The notes under the pieces are model-generated. The model was not told the origin of the DNA, did no database searches, and saw nothing but the letters and a program-made list of their open reading frames with translations. The position numbers were made by a program, and so were the translations under genes. A stretch of DNA of 11,440 nt from Triangularia verruculosa (taxonomy: Eukaryota; Ascomycota; Sordariomycetes; Sordariales; Podosporaceae): contig MU864147.1 in assembly GCA_033296885.1 (NCBI GenBank), positions 1 through 11,440 on the forward strand, read 5' to 3'. Of this stretch, positions 1 through 8,199 are shown piece by piece. Within the stretch, counting starts at the first letter, position 1. Each line of letters starts with the position of its first letter.

Positions 1-290
1 AATTAAGGATATTTAATAATTAAAGAAGTATAAACTAAATATAAAGGAATTTATAAAGTTAATTATAAAATTAAAATATAAAGTATATTATTATAATTAG
101 GTTATAAATAAGTAGTTATATATAAACGGGAAGAAATAATAATATCAGAGGATATTAAAGGATATCGGGAAAATAAAGTCGGTTATATTATTAGTTTAAT
201 ATAAGCCTATAAAATAGTTAAAATTGACTACTTTATCCGCCCGACCTTTATATCCCCCCTACTTGCAAAGACCTAAGTCCCTACAAGTAG
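1..290. repeat. Direct repeat A, copy 1 (LTR-like, RIPed; may start before the window)
   Basis: This segment aligns along its length with 1369-1686. The best-preserved part is its last 115 bases: the AAAGTCGGTTATAT segment, the CCGCCCGACC and ATCCCCCCTACT tracts, and the closing AAGTCCCTAC block. The copies differ mostly by C/T and G/A changes, as expected from RIP. The end carries an inverted repeat CTACTTG (260-266) / CAAGTAG (284-290), so the tail could form a hairpin. Three units of a 10-base tandem repeat lie at 141-170. Two direct repeats of about 300 bp separated by 1.1 kb suggest LTRs of a small or deleted retroelement. I cannot see clean TG...CA ends or a target duplication, and the left end may lie outside the window. 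Confidence 0.7.
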
Positions 291-1368
291 ACCTATATCC
301 TATAATATCGTAGTATACGCCTAAAGATCTTTCAATTATTATTTATAATTAAAAGGTAGTAAGTTCGACTTTTTATTAACTATAAAGAATTAATAAATAG
401 TAAAATAGTAATTTATTTATATTATAATCCTTTATAAATTTTAAATAGCTTAAACCTTTTAAATATTAATTACTCGGAAATAATTATAATTACTTTAAAC
501 TATACCTCTCTTAAGAAAATCCACTTAAAAGTCTTATAAAGTATTAAGGTTTAAGTATTTTAAAAGGTTTAAGTTCTATAATATAGTAAATAACGTTTAT
601 AACGGAGGGTAAAGTAGTAAATTTCGGGGAGTGAAGTAAAAGGGTTTTTATTTGTAAAAAAAGTTTCTTTTAAAATATAATACTTTTATAATTTATGTAA
701 TTATCTTCGCTAATTATATAAAAGAGTATATAGTTTTATATGTAAATATATAGTAATATATAAAGATAATCGACGAATAGTTTTAAGTTAATAAGTAAAC
801 CTATTAAATATATATCATAAAAAAAAGTAAAAACTAAGCCTATATATACCAAAAAGTATTATTAAACTAAAGTATAGTATACCCTACTATATTATATAAT
901 ACAAAGTACTTAAAAATTACTATAAGATTCGGACCTCCGATATACTTACGTATACTTTAATATAAACGCTATAAAAAAACTACGAAAAATATAAAGCGTT
1001 ATATAAAGTATATTTAAACTATAATAAATAACTTCTATATATATAAAAAATACTTATAAAACTCTTTTTAATTTATTAATTATAGAATTAATAACTTTTA
1101 TATTAACCGTTATTAAAATATTAATAAAAGCCCTTAAAAATATTAAAAAATATATTATTTAAAATTTACCTTTTATTATATTTAATATAATATACTATAA
1201 TATTAATAGTCTTTTTTTTAAATACCTCGACGATACCGAAGTAATAATTATTATATAGAAAATAATAATTAATACTTTAAATAAATGATTCGATTTTATT
1301 TAAATAAACTTTATATTTACTTTTTATATTTTAAAAAAGTCGAATTATAATAAATGTATAAATTAAAT
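291..1368. other. RIPed AT-rich DNA between the two A repeats
   Basis: About 1.1 kb of very AT-rich sequence with stops in every frame. If repeats A are LTRs, this is the internal region of that element, but I cannot recognise any gag or pol motif in it. A slightly less decayed stretch lies at about 600-1010, with residual CG-containing words such as ACGGAGGG, TTCGGACCTCCG and AACGCTAT, but it yields no convincing protein. No RNA gene was seen. Confidence 0.5.
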
Positions 1369-1686
1369 AATAAAAAATATTCAATAGTGAAAAAAATATA
1401 AATCGGAGATAAAAAATTTAATAAAGTCGATTATAAAATTAAAGTATAAATTATATTATAATTAAATTATAAATAAATGATTTTATATAATCGGAAAAAA
1501 GTAACGATATTAAAAGATATTAAAAAATATTAAAGGATATTAAAGGATATTAAAGGATATTAAAGAAATAAAGTCGGTTATATCGTTATAATATTATAGA
1601 GCCTATAAAGTAACTAAAATTAATTACTCTACCCGCTCGACCCCTACATCCCCCCTACTCGCGAGGACTTAAGTCCCTACGAATAG
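1369..1686. repeat. Direct repeat A, copy 2 (LTR-like, RIPed)
   Basis: This is the second copy of the repeat at 1-290. The GTCGGTTATAT block, the CCCGCTCGACCCC block and the closing AAGTCCCTACGAATAG block line up with copy 1. It keeps CTACTCG...CGAATAG where copy 1 has CTACTTG...CAAGTAG, and it contains the small palindrome GGACTTAAGTCC. It is longer than copy 1 mainly because its internal 10-base tandem repeat has grown from three to six units. Together with copy 1 it probably marks the two ends of one inserted element. Confidence 0.7.
1506..1565. repeat. 10-base minisatellite, six units
   Basis: Six head-to-tail units of GATATTAAAG, or GATATTAAAA and AATATTAAAG variants, fill this stretch. 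The matching place in copy 1 (141-170) has three units, two of them less mutated (AATATCAGAG and GATATCGGGA), which suggests the original unit contained GATATC. The array lies inside repeat A, so unit number differs between the two copies. Confidence 0.85.
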
Positions 1687-1727
1687 ATTATATATATATA
1701 TAAAGCTTTTAATTATTTTTAATTTAT

Positions 1728-1935
1728 TAATTTATATAAAAAGTAATAAGTATCGTATAAATATAATATTTTACAATTATTATAAAAATAATCTCTTTAT
1801 AACTATTAATATTATATTAAACTAATTATTCCTAATAAATATCTTTAATAATAATTTCCGTTAAATATTATATATATTATATTTATTTAATAACTTTCTT
1901 CCTTTTAATAATAAACTTTTTTCTATATATCGTTA
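1728..1935. repeat. Direct repeat B, copy 1 (heavily RIPed)
   Basis: About 205 bases that align with 3721-3925. The words AAGTAATAAGTATCGTAT, ATATAATATTTTAC and AAATATTATATATATTATAT are shared. Where copy 2 keeps GATGATTATAAAAG and TAGCTATTAG, this copy reads more A and T, so it has suffered more RIP. No coding content or terminal structure is visible, so the element type is unknown. Confidence 0.8.
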
Positions 1936-2164
1936 TTATAAATATATATATTTAAATCTAATTTAAAATCTATATATTCCTAACCGAAGTAATAAAGTAT
2001 TTAAACTTAATATTAATCTAACCTATTAATCTTTATTCGAATAATTTATTAAATTCGAAATTTTATTTTCTTTAATTTATTAAATATTTTAAATTAAATA
2101 GTATTTTAAAAGTTTAGAAGTCGAATTATTTTTAATTCTTAATAAAAAAAGCGAAATATATATA
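1936..2164. other. AT-rich RIPed spacer
   Basis: This stretch has no recognisable gene, repeat partner or RNA feature in the window. It is very AT-rich with isolated CG-containing words such as CCGAAGTAATAAAG and TTCGAATAATT. Confidence 0.5.
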
Positions 2165-2441
2165 TTACCTTTTCGTTATAATTATTAGTAAATCGATTAA
2201 CTATATATATTTAATATATTAATTATATTTATTGGAAATATTATTTAAAATAATTTACTTTAGTAAAGTTTTTAATATAAATTAAGTATTTTAATTAAAG
2301 TATAAAATAATAAGAAGAAATTAAAAGTAAAAAAGTAAAGACGGTCTTTTTATTTTTATTAATATAGAAGTTATAATATTATAAAGTAACTTATCGGTCG
2401 GTAAAGAAGTTATTAATGTAAAAATAAGTAAAGTAATAAAG
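2165..2441 (-). repeat. Repeat X, copy 1 (inverted)
   Basis: Read on the minus strand, this matches 2811-3010 and 9575-9795. Shared words include ACCGACCGRTAAGTTA, TAACTTCTATATTAATAAAA, TTATTTTATACTTTAATTAA and TAATTTATATTAARAACTTTA. The match to 9575-9795 runs further, through AATATAATTAATATATTAAATATATATAGTTAAT-type sequence. With copy 2 it forms a large fold-back pair with about 370 bases between the arms. No coding capacity was recognised. Confidence 0.8.
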
Positions 2442-2550
2442 GAAGTATTTAAAAGGTTTAAACTATATTATTATATTATATATATTATTAAACTCGATAA
2501 TTAAAAGCCGTATATATATAATAAGTCTATAATAAATACGTAATATTATA

Positions 2551-2650
2551 TAATGTTATATAATATAACTTTAACCGATAATACCGGAACTATAAAAAAA
2601 ACCAACGCCGGGTATAGCGTTATAAAAAAACATTTTTTTAAGAAATTATT
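2551..2650 (+). repeat. Repeat Y, copy 1
   Basis: About 100 bases that match 9891-9990 in direct orientation. Both carry TATAATATAACTTTAACCG, then ATAATACCGGA, then a terminal motif of the MITE-like family (ACGCCGGGTATAGCG here). The differences are almost all C/T or G/A. The shared sequence runs past the terminal motif on its left side, so the two copies descend from a larger duplicated unit and not only from the short inverted-repeat element. Confidence 0.8.
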
Positions 2651-2812
2651 GTCTTCTAAAATATATGTCTCTTAATTATTAAATTTAATAATATATATAA
2701 TATAATAATATAATTTAAACTTTTTAAACGTTTCTTTTATTATTTTACTTCTATATTATAAAGAAAACGAAGTTTTTTAAAAGAAGTTCTTTTATAAGGC
2801 TATACCCAGCGT
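2605..2812. mobile_element. MITE-like element with about 28-bp terminal inverted repeats
   Basis: The left end (2605-2632) reads ACGCCGGGTATAGCGTTATAAAA and the right end (2784-2812) is its near-perfect inverse, AAGTTCTTTTATAAGGCTATACCCAGCGT. The element is about 208 bp, AT-rich inside and without coding capacity, as expected of a miniature inverted-repeat transposon. The same ends recur at 9945/10233, 3591/3985, 3486, 3325 and 11215. Which transposase mobilised it cannot be told. A TA follows the right end only loosely, so no target duplication is claimed. Confidence 0.65.
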
Positions 2813-3010
2813 ATTATTTTACTTATTACCGTACCGATAATTCCTTTACCGACCGGTAAGTTATTTAATAACGCTATAACTTCTATATTAATAAAAGTAA
2901 AGCGACCGTTTTTATTATTCTTTTACTTTTAATATTCTCTTATTATTTTATACTTTAATTAACATATTTAATTTATATTAAGAACTTTATTAAAGTAAGT
3001 TATATAAATT
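2811..3010 (+). repeat. Repeat X, copy 2
   Basis: This is the plus-orientation partner of 2165-2441 and a direct copy of 9575-9795. It is less mutated at some places than copy 1: it keeps TTACCGACCGGTAAGTTA and AACGCTATAACTTC where the others have more A and T. Its left end touches the right end of the MITE-like element at 2605-2812. No coding content was seen. Confidence 0.75.
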
Positions 3011-3590
3011 AAAAAGTTTTTAAATTAAAATAATAACCTTTTAAAAAATCAAGAATATTTTACTTTATTTTTCGAAGTTTACTATTTTACTTTATTATAT
3101 CCGGTAATTTATTATAATTTATATAGCTTTATAAACTTGTGTGTTGTTATTTGAAGAAGGCTTTTAATAAAGTGTAATTATTTATAAAGTAATTTATAAA
3201 CTTTGAACAATGAAGAACAAGATTTAATAATTATAAGTAGCGTCCGACAATTACTATTTAAATATGTATGTCCTATAAGAAGATATTTTAAAGAATAAGT
3301 TCTTTTCTAACGCTATACCCGGTGTTAATATAAATAAATTAACGCTTTATTATTTACTAACTTGTATAATGAATAAAAAGTTAAGCTTTTTATTTTATTT
3401 ATAAATCGAATCTATTATCTTTATAATCAAAAATAATAATTACAAGATTTTTAAATATATATTATTATATTTTAATACTTGAAGTAATACCGGATATAGC
3501 GTTATAAAAGAGCTTTCTTTAAGAAAGTCCATTTCTATATAATATATAAAACTTAATAGTTATCTTAGTATTATTATTAATCTTTACTTT
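3011..3590. other. AT-rich RIPed DNA with two isolated MITE ends
   Basis: There is no gene here. The stretch holds a right-type MITE end at 3297-3325 (AAGTTCTTTTCTAACGCTATACCCGGTG) and a left-type end at 3486-3515 (ATACCGGATATAGCGTTATAAAAG). Neither has an obvious partner at a normal distance, so these are probably truncated or nested copies. The part at 3130-3240 is slightly less AT-rich (TTGTGTGTTGTTATTTGAAG, AACAATGAAGAAC) but gives no recognisable protein or RNA. Confidence 0.55.
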
Positions 3591-3985
3591 AACGCGGGTA
3601 ATAGTATTATTAAAGAACTTTTCTGTTTAAGAAATTATCGTTTTATAAAATATATAAATATTTGATTTTAAGTTTATTAATTAATATAAAAAATATAAAA
3701 TATTATATTTTTAAGTTCGCTAATTTATATAGAAAGTAATAAGTATCGTATAGATATAATATTTTACGATGATTATAAAAGTAATCTTTTTATAGCTATT
3801 AGTATTATACTAGGCTAGCTATTTCTAATAGATATCTCTAGCGATAATTTCTATTAAATATTATATATATTATATCTATTCGATAAATTTCTCCTTTCAG
3901 TAATAAATCCTTTTTTATATATAATTTATATTATTATATATCTTAAAGGAATCAAAGTTCTAAAAAAAGTTCTTTAATAACGCTA
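3591..3985. mobile_element. MITE-like element containing repeat B, right end broken
   Basis: The left end reads AACGCGGGTAATAGTATTAT followed by TAAAGAACTT. The right end reads AAAGTTCTTTAATAACGCTA and then stops matching just where the terminal motif should continue with TACCCGGCGT. The non-RIPed island at 3990-4387 begins four bases later, so that insertion, or a deletion linked to it, probably removed the tip. The element is about 395 bp and carries repeat B copy 2 inside it, either as its own internal sequence or as a nested insertion. Confidence 0.5.
3721..3925. repeat. Direct repeat B, copy 2 (less RIPed)
   Basis: This aligns with 1728-1935 over its whole length. It preserves more G and C, for example ACTAGGCTAGCTATTTC and CTCTAGCGATAATTTC where copy 1 has ATTAAACTAATTATTCC and CTTTAATAATAATTTCC. 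The differences run in the RIP direction, with copy 1 the more mutated. It lies inside the 3591-3985 inverted-repeat element. Confidence 0.8.
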
Positions 3986-4091
3986 ATATTATTGACTTGT
4001 GCTTACTTGCTTGTGCTTGCTTACTACATACAGGATTGAGAGGAGAGGAGAGGTCTACTTATACAAGTGTGCTGGTCTTCCAGCAGGTTCT

Positions 4092-4131
4092 ACAGGGCAC
4101 TGGGCCCCTATAGGGTAGCAGGGTGCCCTGT
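4092..4131. other. Perfect 9-bp stem hairpin
   Basis: ACAGGGCAC (4092-4100) pairs perfectly with GTGCCCTGT (4123-4131). Between the arms lies the palindrome CCCTATAGGG (4106-4115), so two nested folds are possible. The stem is strong and lies within the non-RIPed island. Confidence 0.75.
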
Positions 4132-4138
4132 GGAACTA

Positions 4139-4163
4139 CTAAGCTATAGAGGGTATAGCTTAG
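4139..4163. other. Perfect 10-bp stem hairpin, 5-base loop
   Basis: CTAAGCTATA (4139-4148) pairs perfectly with TATAGCTTAG (4154-4163) around the loop GAGGG. It lies directly after the 4092-4131 hairpin. Confidence 0.8.
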
Positions 4164-4200
4164 TTCTACGGACTTCGATTCCCTTCGATAGCTGACAAAT

Positions 4201-4266
4201 CCTTGGGAGCCGAGCCCTTTGGTAGGTCTTAGGTTACGCTAGACCTATAATAGTATAGTGCCAAGG
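4201..4266. other. Nested inverted repeats in the island
   Basis: An outer pair CCTTGG (4201-4206) / CCAAGG (4261-4266) encloses an inner pair TAGGTCT (4223-4229) / AGACCTA (4241-4247). This is the third structured unit in a row within the island, so the whole could fold as a multi-branched RNA. Confidence 0.6.
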
Positions 4267-4393
4267 TTAGGCTTGGCTAAGGAGCTCGTCTGCCGAGTTA
4301 GGCTTATGTGAGAAGAAGTTGGAAGACCTTCCCGGCACCTCAACACCTGGGTCTTACCCGGCACCTATTATGTGCCACACGTCAACATAAATA

Positions 4394-4690
4394 AAGGCTA
4401 AGAAATACTATAACGTTTAGGCCGAAGTTGAAGCTAGGGTTATAGTAAAGGGGCGGCGGATATATAATCGAAGGAAGATTTAATAAGGTATAAAAGACGA
4501 AAAATAGGAAAAAGCTTAACGATAATGGTTAATTAATTTCGAATTATTGGATAATTTAATAAAGGAGGACGCTTTAGAGGTTTAATAATAGTTAGGAAAA
4601 GGGCTATAGCTTTTTATAGAAGCTATAAACCTTTAAGGGACTATAAGTAAAGTATTAGCGAAGTTACTGTAATATAGAGAAGGGGTATAA
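4394..4690 (+). pseudogene. Gag-like remnant of the Gypsy element
   Basis: In one frame (first codon 4394) this stretch reads as a plausible charged, helical protein. Its stops are all TAA or TAG, consistent with mutated CAA, CAG or TGG codons. Parts such as FELLDNLIKEDALEV and LFIEAINL...GTISKVLAKLL look like an amphipathic helical or coiled-coil segment rich in lost glutamines. It lies where gag should be, directly before the protease and one frame away from pol. At about 100 codons it is far shorter than a normal fungal gag, and no zinc-knuckle motif is visible, so most of gag is missing. Assignment to gag is by position only. Confidence 0.35.
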
Positions 4691-4740
4691 AAGATAAGAG
4701 GTTACGAATAGTAATACGTTAAAAGGGTTTTTAAACGTAG

Positions 4741-5020
4741 GTATTTATAGATAGTAGAGTAAAAGCGGATTTAATTTTATTAAGATTTATATAATAAGCC
4801 TGAATTCTATAGAAAAAGAAGGAGGAAGAGGTTATTATAAAGGGACTTTTCCCTATATAATTAATAATTAAAGAGACGTTACTATTAGATATTATAGTAT
4901 TAGGGAAAATAACGATAGTGATTTTCGATATTATAAATATAGGATTAGAAAAAGATATGATTTTAGGATAATTATAATACGAGGATTATAATCTAAATAT
5001 TAATTGGAAGGACGGTAGTT
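4741..5020 (+). pseudogene. Aspartic protease domain (decayed)
   Basis: FIDSRVKADLI at about 4744-4776 corresponds to the retroviral-type protease active site D-S/T-G-A. Here Gly has become Arg (AGA) and Ala has become Val (GTA), both possible by G-to-A and C-to-T mutation. The C-terminal part is recognisable as KDMILG followed by a decayed tryptophan codon, then NLNINWKDGS at about 4990-5022. This domain would have cut the Gag-Pol polyprotein. The catalytic Asp codon (4750-4752) survives but the loop around it is ruined. Confidence 0.7.
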
Positions 5021-5340
5021 ACTTACGACCGAAGGTATATCGGGAGTATTTAATTAACGATAAAAGATTAGGAATATGGTAGGAGTAAAGTGCGGAATAA
5101 ATACCCTTTATAATACTACCGTAAGAGATACGAAAGATATTAGTATACTTAATTAATAAAGGCGGTAAAATCGAAGAAATAGGGTTAGTAGAAATAGTTA
5201 TATTAGTAGAAATTACGATAATAATAAAGGATAAATATATTTATTATAATAATATAAAGAAGGGCGATAAGAAGGAGGTGCCGGTAGAGTATTAAAGGTA
5301 TCCGGTATTTATAGTAAAATACTTTTAAGGTTTATTAAAG

Positions 5341-6120
5341 AGGGGATTATAGGACTATAAGATTAAGCTTAAAGAAAGAGTAAAATTTAAGTTTTTTTAG
5401 GTTTATTATATTAACGATAAGTAAAGTAAGGAATTACGGAAGTATTTAAACGAAAATATTAAAAGGAGGTATATTAAAGTATCTATATTGCCGGCTAGAT
5501 ATCCTGTTTTCTTCGTACCGAAGAAGGATAGGAGTTTACGATTATATATAGATTATCGATAGTTAAATTAAGAAATAATAAAGAACGGTTATTTATTACT
5601 ACTAATCTTTCGGCTAAGAAATTAATTATTAAGGGTATAATAGTTTATTAGACTTAATATACTAGTTAGGTATATATATATACGAATTAAAGAGGAAGAC
5701 GAGTAGAAGATAGCTTTTCGCACGCCTTACGGACATTTCGAATATCTCGTTATACTGTTTAGGCTTATAAATATACTTACGACTTTCTAAACCTTCGTTA
5801 GTTATACAATTCGCTAATATTTCGATAAAACAATAGTTTACTACCTCGACGACGTTCTTATTTACTTACGTATTCTAGAGGAATATAAATAGTACGTTAA
5901 AGAGATCTTAAACGCGTTATATAAAGCCGGACTATTAATTAATAAGGATAAAAGTAAGTTCTATATATAGGAGACGGTTTACTTAGGGTATTTAATTTTA
6001 CTAAGAAAAGTGCAAATAAAGTTAGGGAAGATTACGGTAGTTAAGGATTAACCGAGACTATAAGTAGAAACGGCCGAACGATTAAAGACTAAGGTTCGAA
6101 AGTTTCTGGGGTTTACGAAC
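5341..6120 (+). pseudogene. Reverse transcriptase domain (decayed)
   Basis: Recognisable blocks in order are LREYLNENIKRGYI-like sequence at 5425, FFVPKKDRSLRLYIDYR at 5509, KIAFRTPYGHFEYLV at 5707, YYLDDVLIY at 5839 and GLLINKDKSKFY at 5929. The YLDD catalytic box (5842-5853) is intact. The other catalytic Asp, in the R-L-D-I block, reads Asn (AAT, 5656-5658), a G-to-A change. About a dozen and a half stops interrupt the domain. It would have copied the element RNA into DNA in the virus-like particle. Confidence 0.9.
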
Positions 6121-6240
6121 TTCTATTAGATATTTATATAGAACTACGGCGCTATAGCGAAACTATTAAACGACCTAATTAAGAAGGACGCTAAGTTTAA
6201 GTAGGGAAAGGAGTAAGAGGAGGCTTTTTAAGTTATTAAG

Positions 6241-6670
6241 AACGCTATTACGGTGGACCCGATGTTTAAACTCCCCGACCTAAGTCGACCTTTTAAGGTC
6301 GAGATAGATACTTCCGACTACGCTATCGGAAGGTAGCTAGGGTAACGAAATGAGAATAGGAAATTATACTTAATAATATTCTTTTCGAAGAAATTAGAAG
6401 GACTACGTAAGAATTACTCTATCTACGATAAGGAGTTGCTTATTATTATTGAGGCGTTCAAAGAGTAGAGACTATACTTTAGCGGTATTAATTACGAGGT
6501 TTAGGTTTATATTAATTATAAGAACTTAAAGTATTTTACTATTATTAAGGTCCTTAACGCTAGGTAAGGCCGATAATTAGAATTTTTATCTGAGTTTAAT
6601 TTTTAAATCTATTATAAAAAGGGATCCGAGAATATAAAAGCGGACGTTTTAAGTAGAAGGGCGGACTATT
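6241..6670 (+). pseudogene. RNase H domain (decayed)
   Basis: The block EIDTSDYAIG at 6301 carries the first acidic catalytic position (GAT, 6307-6309). SKKL...NYSIYDKELLIIIEAFKEW-type sequence at 6391-6468 holds the next acidic residue. NYKNLKYFT at 6508 matches the D-H-K-N-L block, with Asp and His changed to Asn and Tyr. KKGSENIKADVLSR at 6616-6657 is the usual end of the domain, with the Asp at 6643. This is the Ty3/Gypsy RNase H arrangement fused to RT, which removes RNA from the RNA:DNA hybrid. Confidence 0.85.
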
Positions 6671-6900
6671 ACGAAGAGAAAGTAGGAAAGGAATTACTAC
6701 CTTTATTATAGGAAATAGTAAAAGGTATATTTCGGTACCCGCTTTAGTAGTAAGCTAAGTATTATATAGTATATCGAGAAAAATCTATTATTTATAAATA
6801 CTAAAATAATATCGATAATAATAATTAAGAATAATAGGCTAAGTTAGAGTTACTAGGGATTTAGAAGGATAATTATTACCGGCTTTAGTATAATAATAGG

Positions 6901-7998
6901 GCCTATATTAACTTAGAATAACGGAGGACGCTAATTTAAGAGATCTATAAGTCGAAGCTCAGAGGGTATATAGGAGTAATTAAAACGATAGAAAAGATTA
7001 AATAGTATTTTAATTAGCTAAGATTAAAAAAGGATATAAAAGAAATGTTACGGGAATGCGACTTTTATAGAAGAATAAAAGTAGAGAGATATAAACTATA
7101 CGGGTTTTTAGAGCCGTTACTAGTAGTAAAGTAACTATAGAGTTCGGTATCGATAGACTTTATTACTAAACTATCCGAATCTAAGGATATAATTACGGGC
7201 GTTAAATACGATAGTATCTTAACGGTAGTCGATAGGTTTATTAAGTAGGTATACTTTTTACTTTATAAGGAGACTTAATCGGTAAAATAATTAGTAGATG
7301 TGGTACTACGGTATATTATATTAATATATATATAGTTAAAAGAGTTTATTACGGACCGCGATACTAAGTTTGTATCGAAGTTTTAGAGAATGTTAATAAT
7401 AAAGTTAAGGGTAAAGAGTAAGGTATTTTCGGCTTACTACCCTTAGACGGACGGTTAGACGGAACGGCTTAATTAAATTGTAGAATAGTACCTACGGAAT
7501 TACATTAATTTCAAGTAGGACGATTAGGTTGAACTATTATCTACGGTATAATTAGTATACAATATATTGCTAATAGAGACGACGAAAATCATACTTTTCT
7601 TCGTAAACTACGGATATAAGGTAGATTTACGTTAGGGACCTGATATAGAGGTACCTAAGGCTGTAGTTAAGGTAGGTAAGTTATATATACTCTACGGAAA
7701 GCTTAAGGAAGAACTAGAGTTTATAAGGGAAAGGATGCGGAAATACTATAATTTTAAAAGGCTCGAGGGACCTTACTTTAAAAGGAAGGATATAATATTT
7801 CTTTCTATATGTAATTTACATACTAAGAAATTTAGTAAGAAGCTGGACTATAGGAGAGTAGGCCTATTTAAGGTCAAAAGGAAGATATCGGAGACGGTAT
7901 ACGAGCTAGAGCTACCTAATACGATACATTTACGGTTATATACTTTTTATATCTTACTTTTAGAACCTATATTATTAGTAAGTAGGGCTAATACTTAG
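6901..7998 (+). pseudogene. Integrase with GPY/F module (decayed)
   Basis: An N-terminal zinc-finger remnant ends at 7057-7068, where C-D-F-C now reads CDFY. The catalytic D,D(35)E triad is still encoded: Asp in VSIDFITKL (7156-7158), Asp in ITDRDTKF (7354-7356) and Glu in TERLN (7462-7464), with 35 codons between the last two. The C-terminal part, KRLEGPYFKRKD then KKLDYRRVGLFKVKRK then LRLYTFYILLLEP, is the GPY/F module found before the chromodomain in chromoviruses. The stop-free run 7735-7998 falls here because this part had few CAA, CAG or TGG codons. Several stops elsewhere kill the enzyme. Confidence 0.9.
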
Positions 7999-8025
7999 GA
8001 GGTAGCGGAGGACGAAGAAGAAGAG

Positions 8026-8199
8026 TACGATATAAAAGAAGTATTAGATTTACGGATTAATAAAGGTTAATTAGAATACCTAGTAGGATAGTTAAATTAT
8101 CCGGCCATAGATAATTTATAGGAACTAGCGATAAATTTAAATTATTTAAATAAGCTAAAAAAATTCTATCGGCAATATCTAAACCGACCTAAACTAAAT
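8026..8199 (+). pseudogene. C-terminal chromodomain (decayed)
   Basis: EYDIKEVLDLRINKG, a stop, then LEYLVG, a stop, then LNYPAIDNL, a stop, then EL and a helix ending KKFYRQYLNRPKLN is a clear chromodomain. It has the usual E-x-E/D-x-I-L start, the L-x-Y-L-V-x-W-x-G-Y strand and the C-terminal helix with a F-x-x-x-Y ending. The tryptophan codons of the aromatic cage have become TAG. In fungi such domains are known to bind methylated histone H3K9 and steer integration into heterochromatin, which fits the AT-rich setting. It follows the integrase in the same frame. Confidence 0.85.

Larger units (their letters stand above)
3990..4387. mobile_element. Barely RIPed, hairpin-rich LTR-like island
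   Basis: This 398-bp island is clearly richer in G and C than its surroundings and still has many CA and TG dinucleotides. Its ends mirror each other: TATTGACTTGTG on the left and CACACGTCAACA on the right, the inverse of TGTTGACGTGTG. If the left TA is a mutated TG, the ends are TG...CA as in an LTR. The interior is full of perfect hairpins (annotated separately). It has no open frame of note. It is not the 5' LTR of the downstream Gypsy element, because it shares no sequence with the LTRs at 9120 and 10339. Flanks AATAT and TAAAT are not a clear target duplication. Alternatives are a solo LTR of another family or a short structured non-autonomous element. Confidence 0.5.

Noticed and set aside
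600..1050. Possible retrotransposon gag/pol remains between the A repeats
   Set aside because: No frame gave a recognisable motif. The apparent protein-like runs are short and low in complexity.
1506..1565. CRISPR-like array
   Set aside because: The 10-base units are directly adjacent without spacers, so it is a plain minisatellite in a fungal repeat.
4160..4190. A Pol III B box (TTCGATTCC at about 4174) marking a tRNA-derived SINE
   Set aside because: No A box at the right distance and no cloverleaf could be drawn, and the first base of the box is wrong. A chance match is likely.
3990..4387. The GC-richer island as the 5' LTR of the Gypsy element
   Set aside because: It shares no sequence with the LTRs at 9120-9504 and 10339-10742, and no primer binding site follows it.
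7735..7998. The 87-codon open frame as an independent small gene
   Set aside because: It is in frame with the integrase before it and the chromodomain after it and encodes the GPY/F module. It is open only because that part had few codons that RIP turns into stops.
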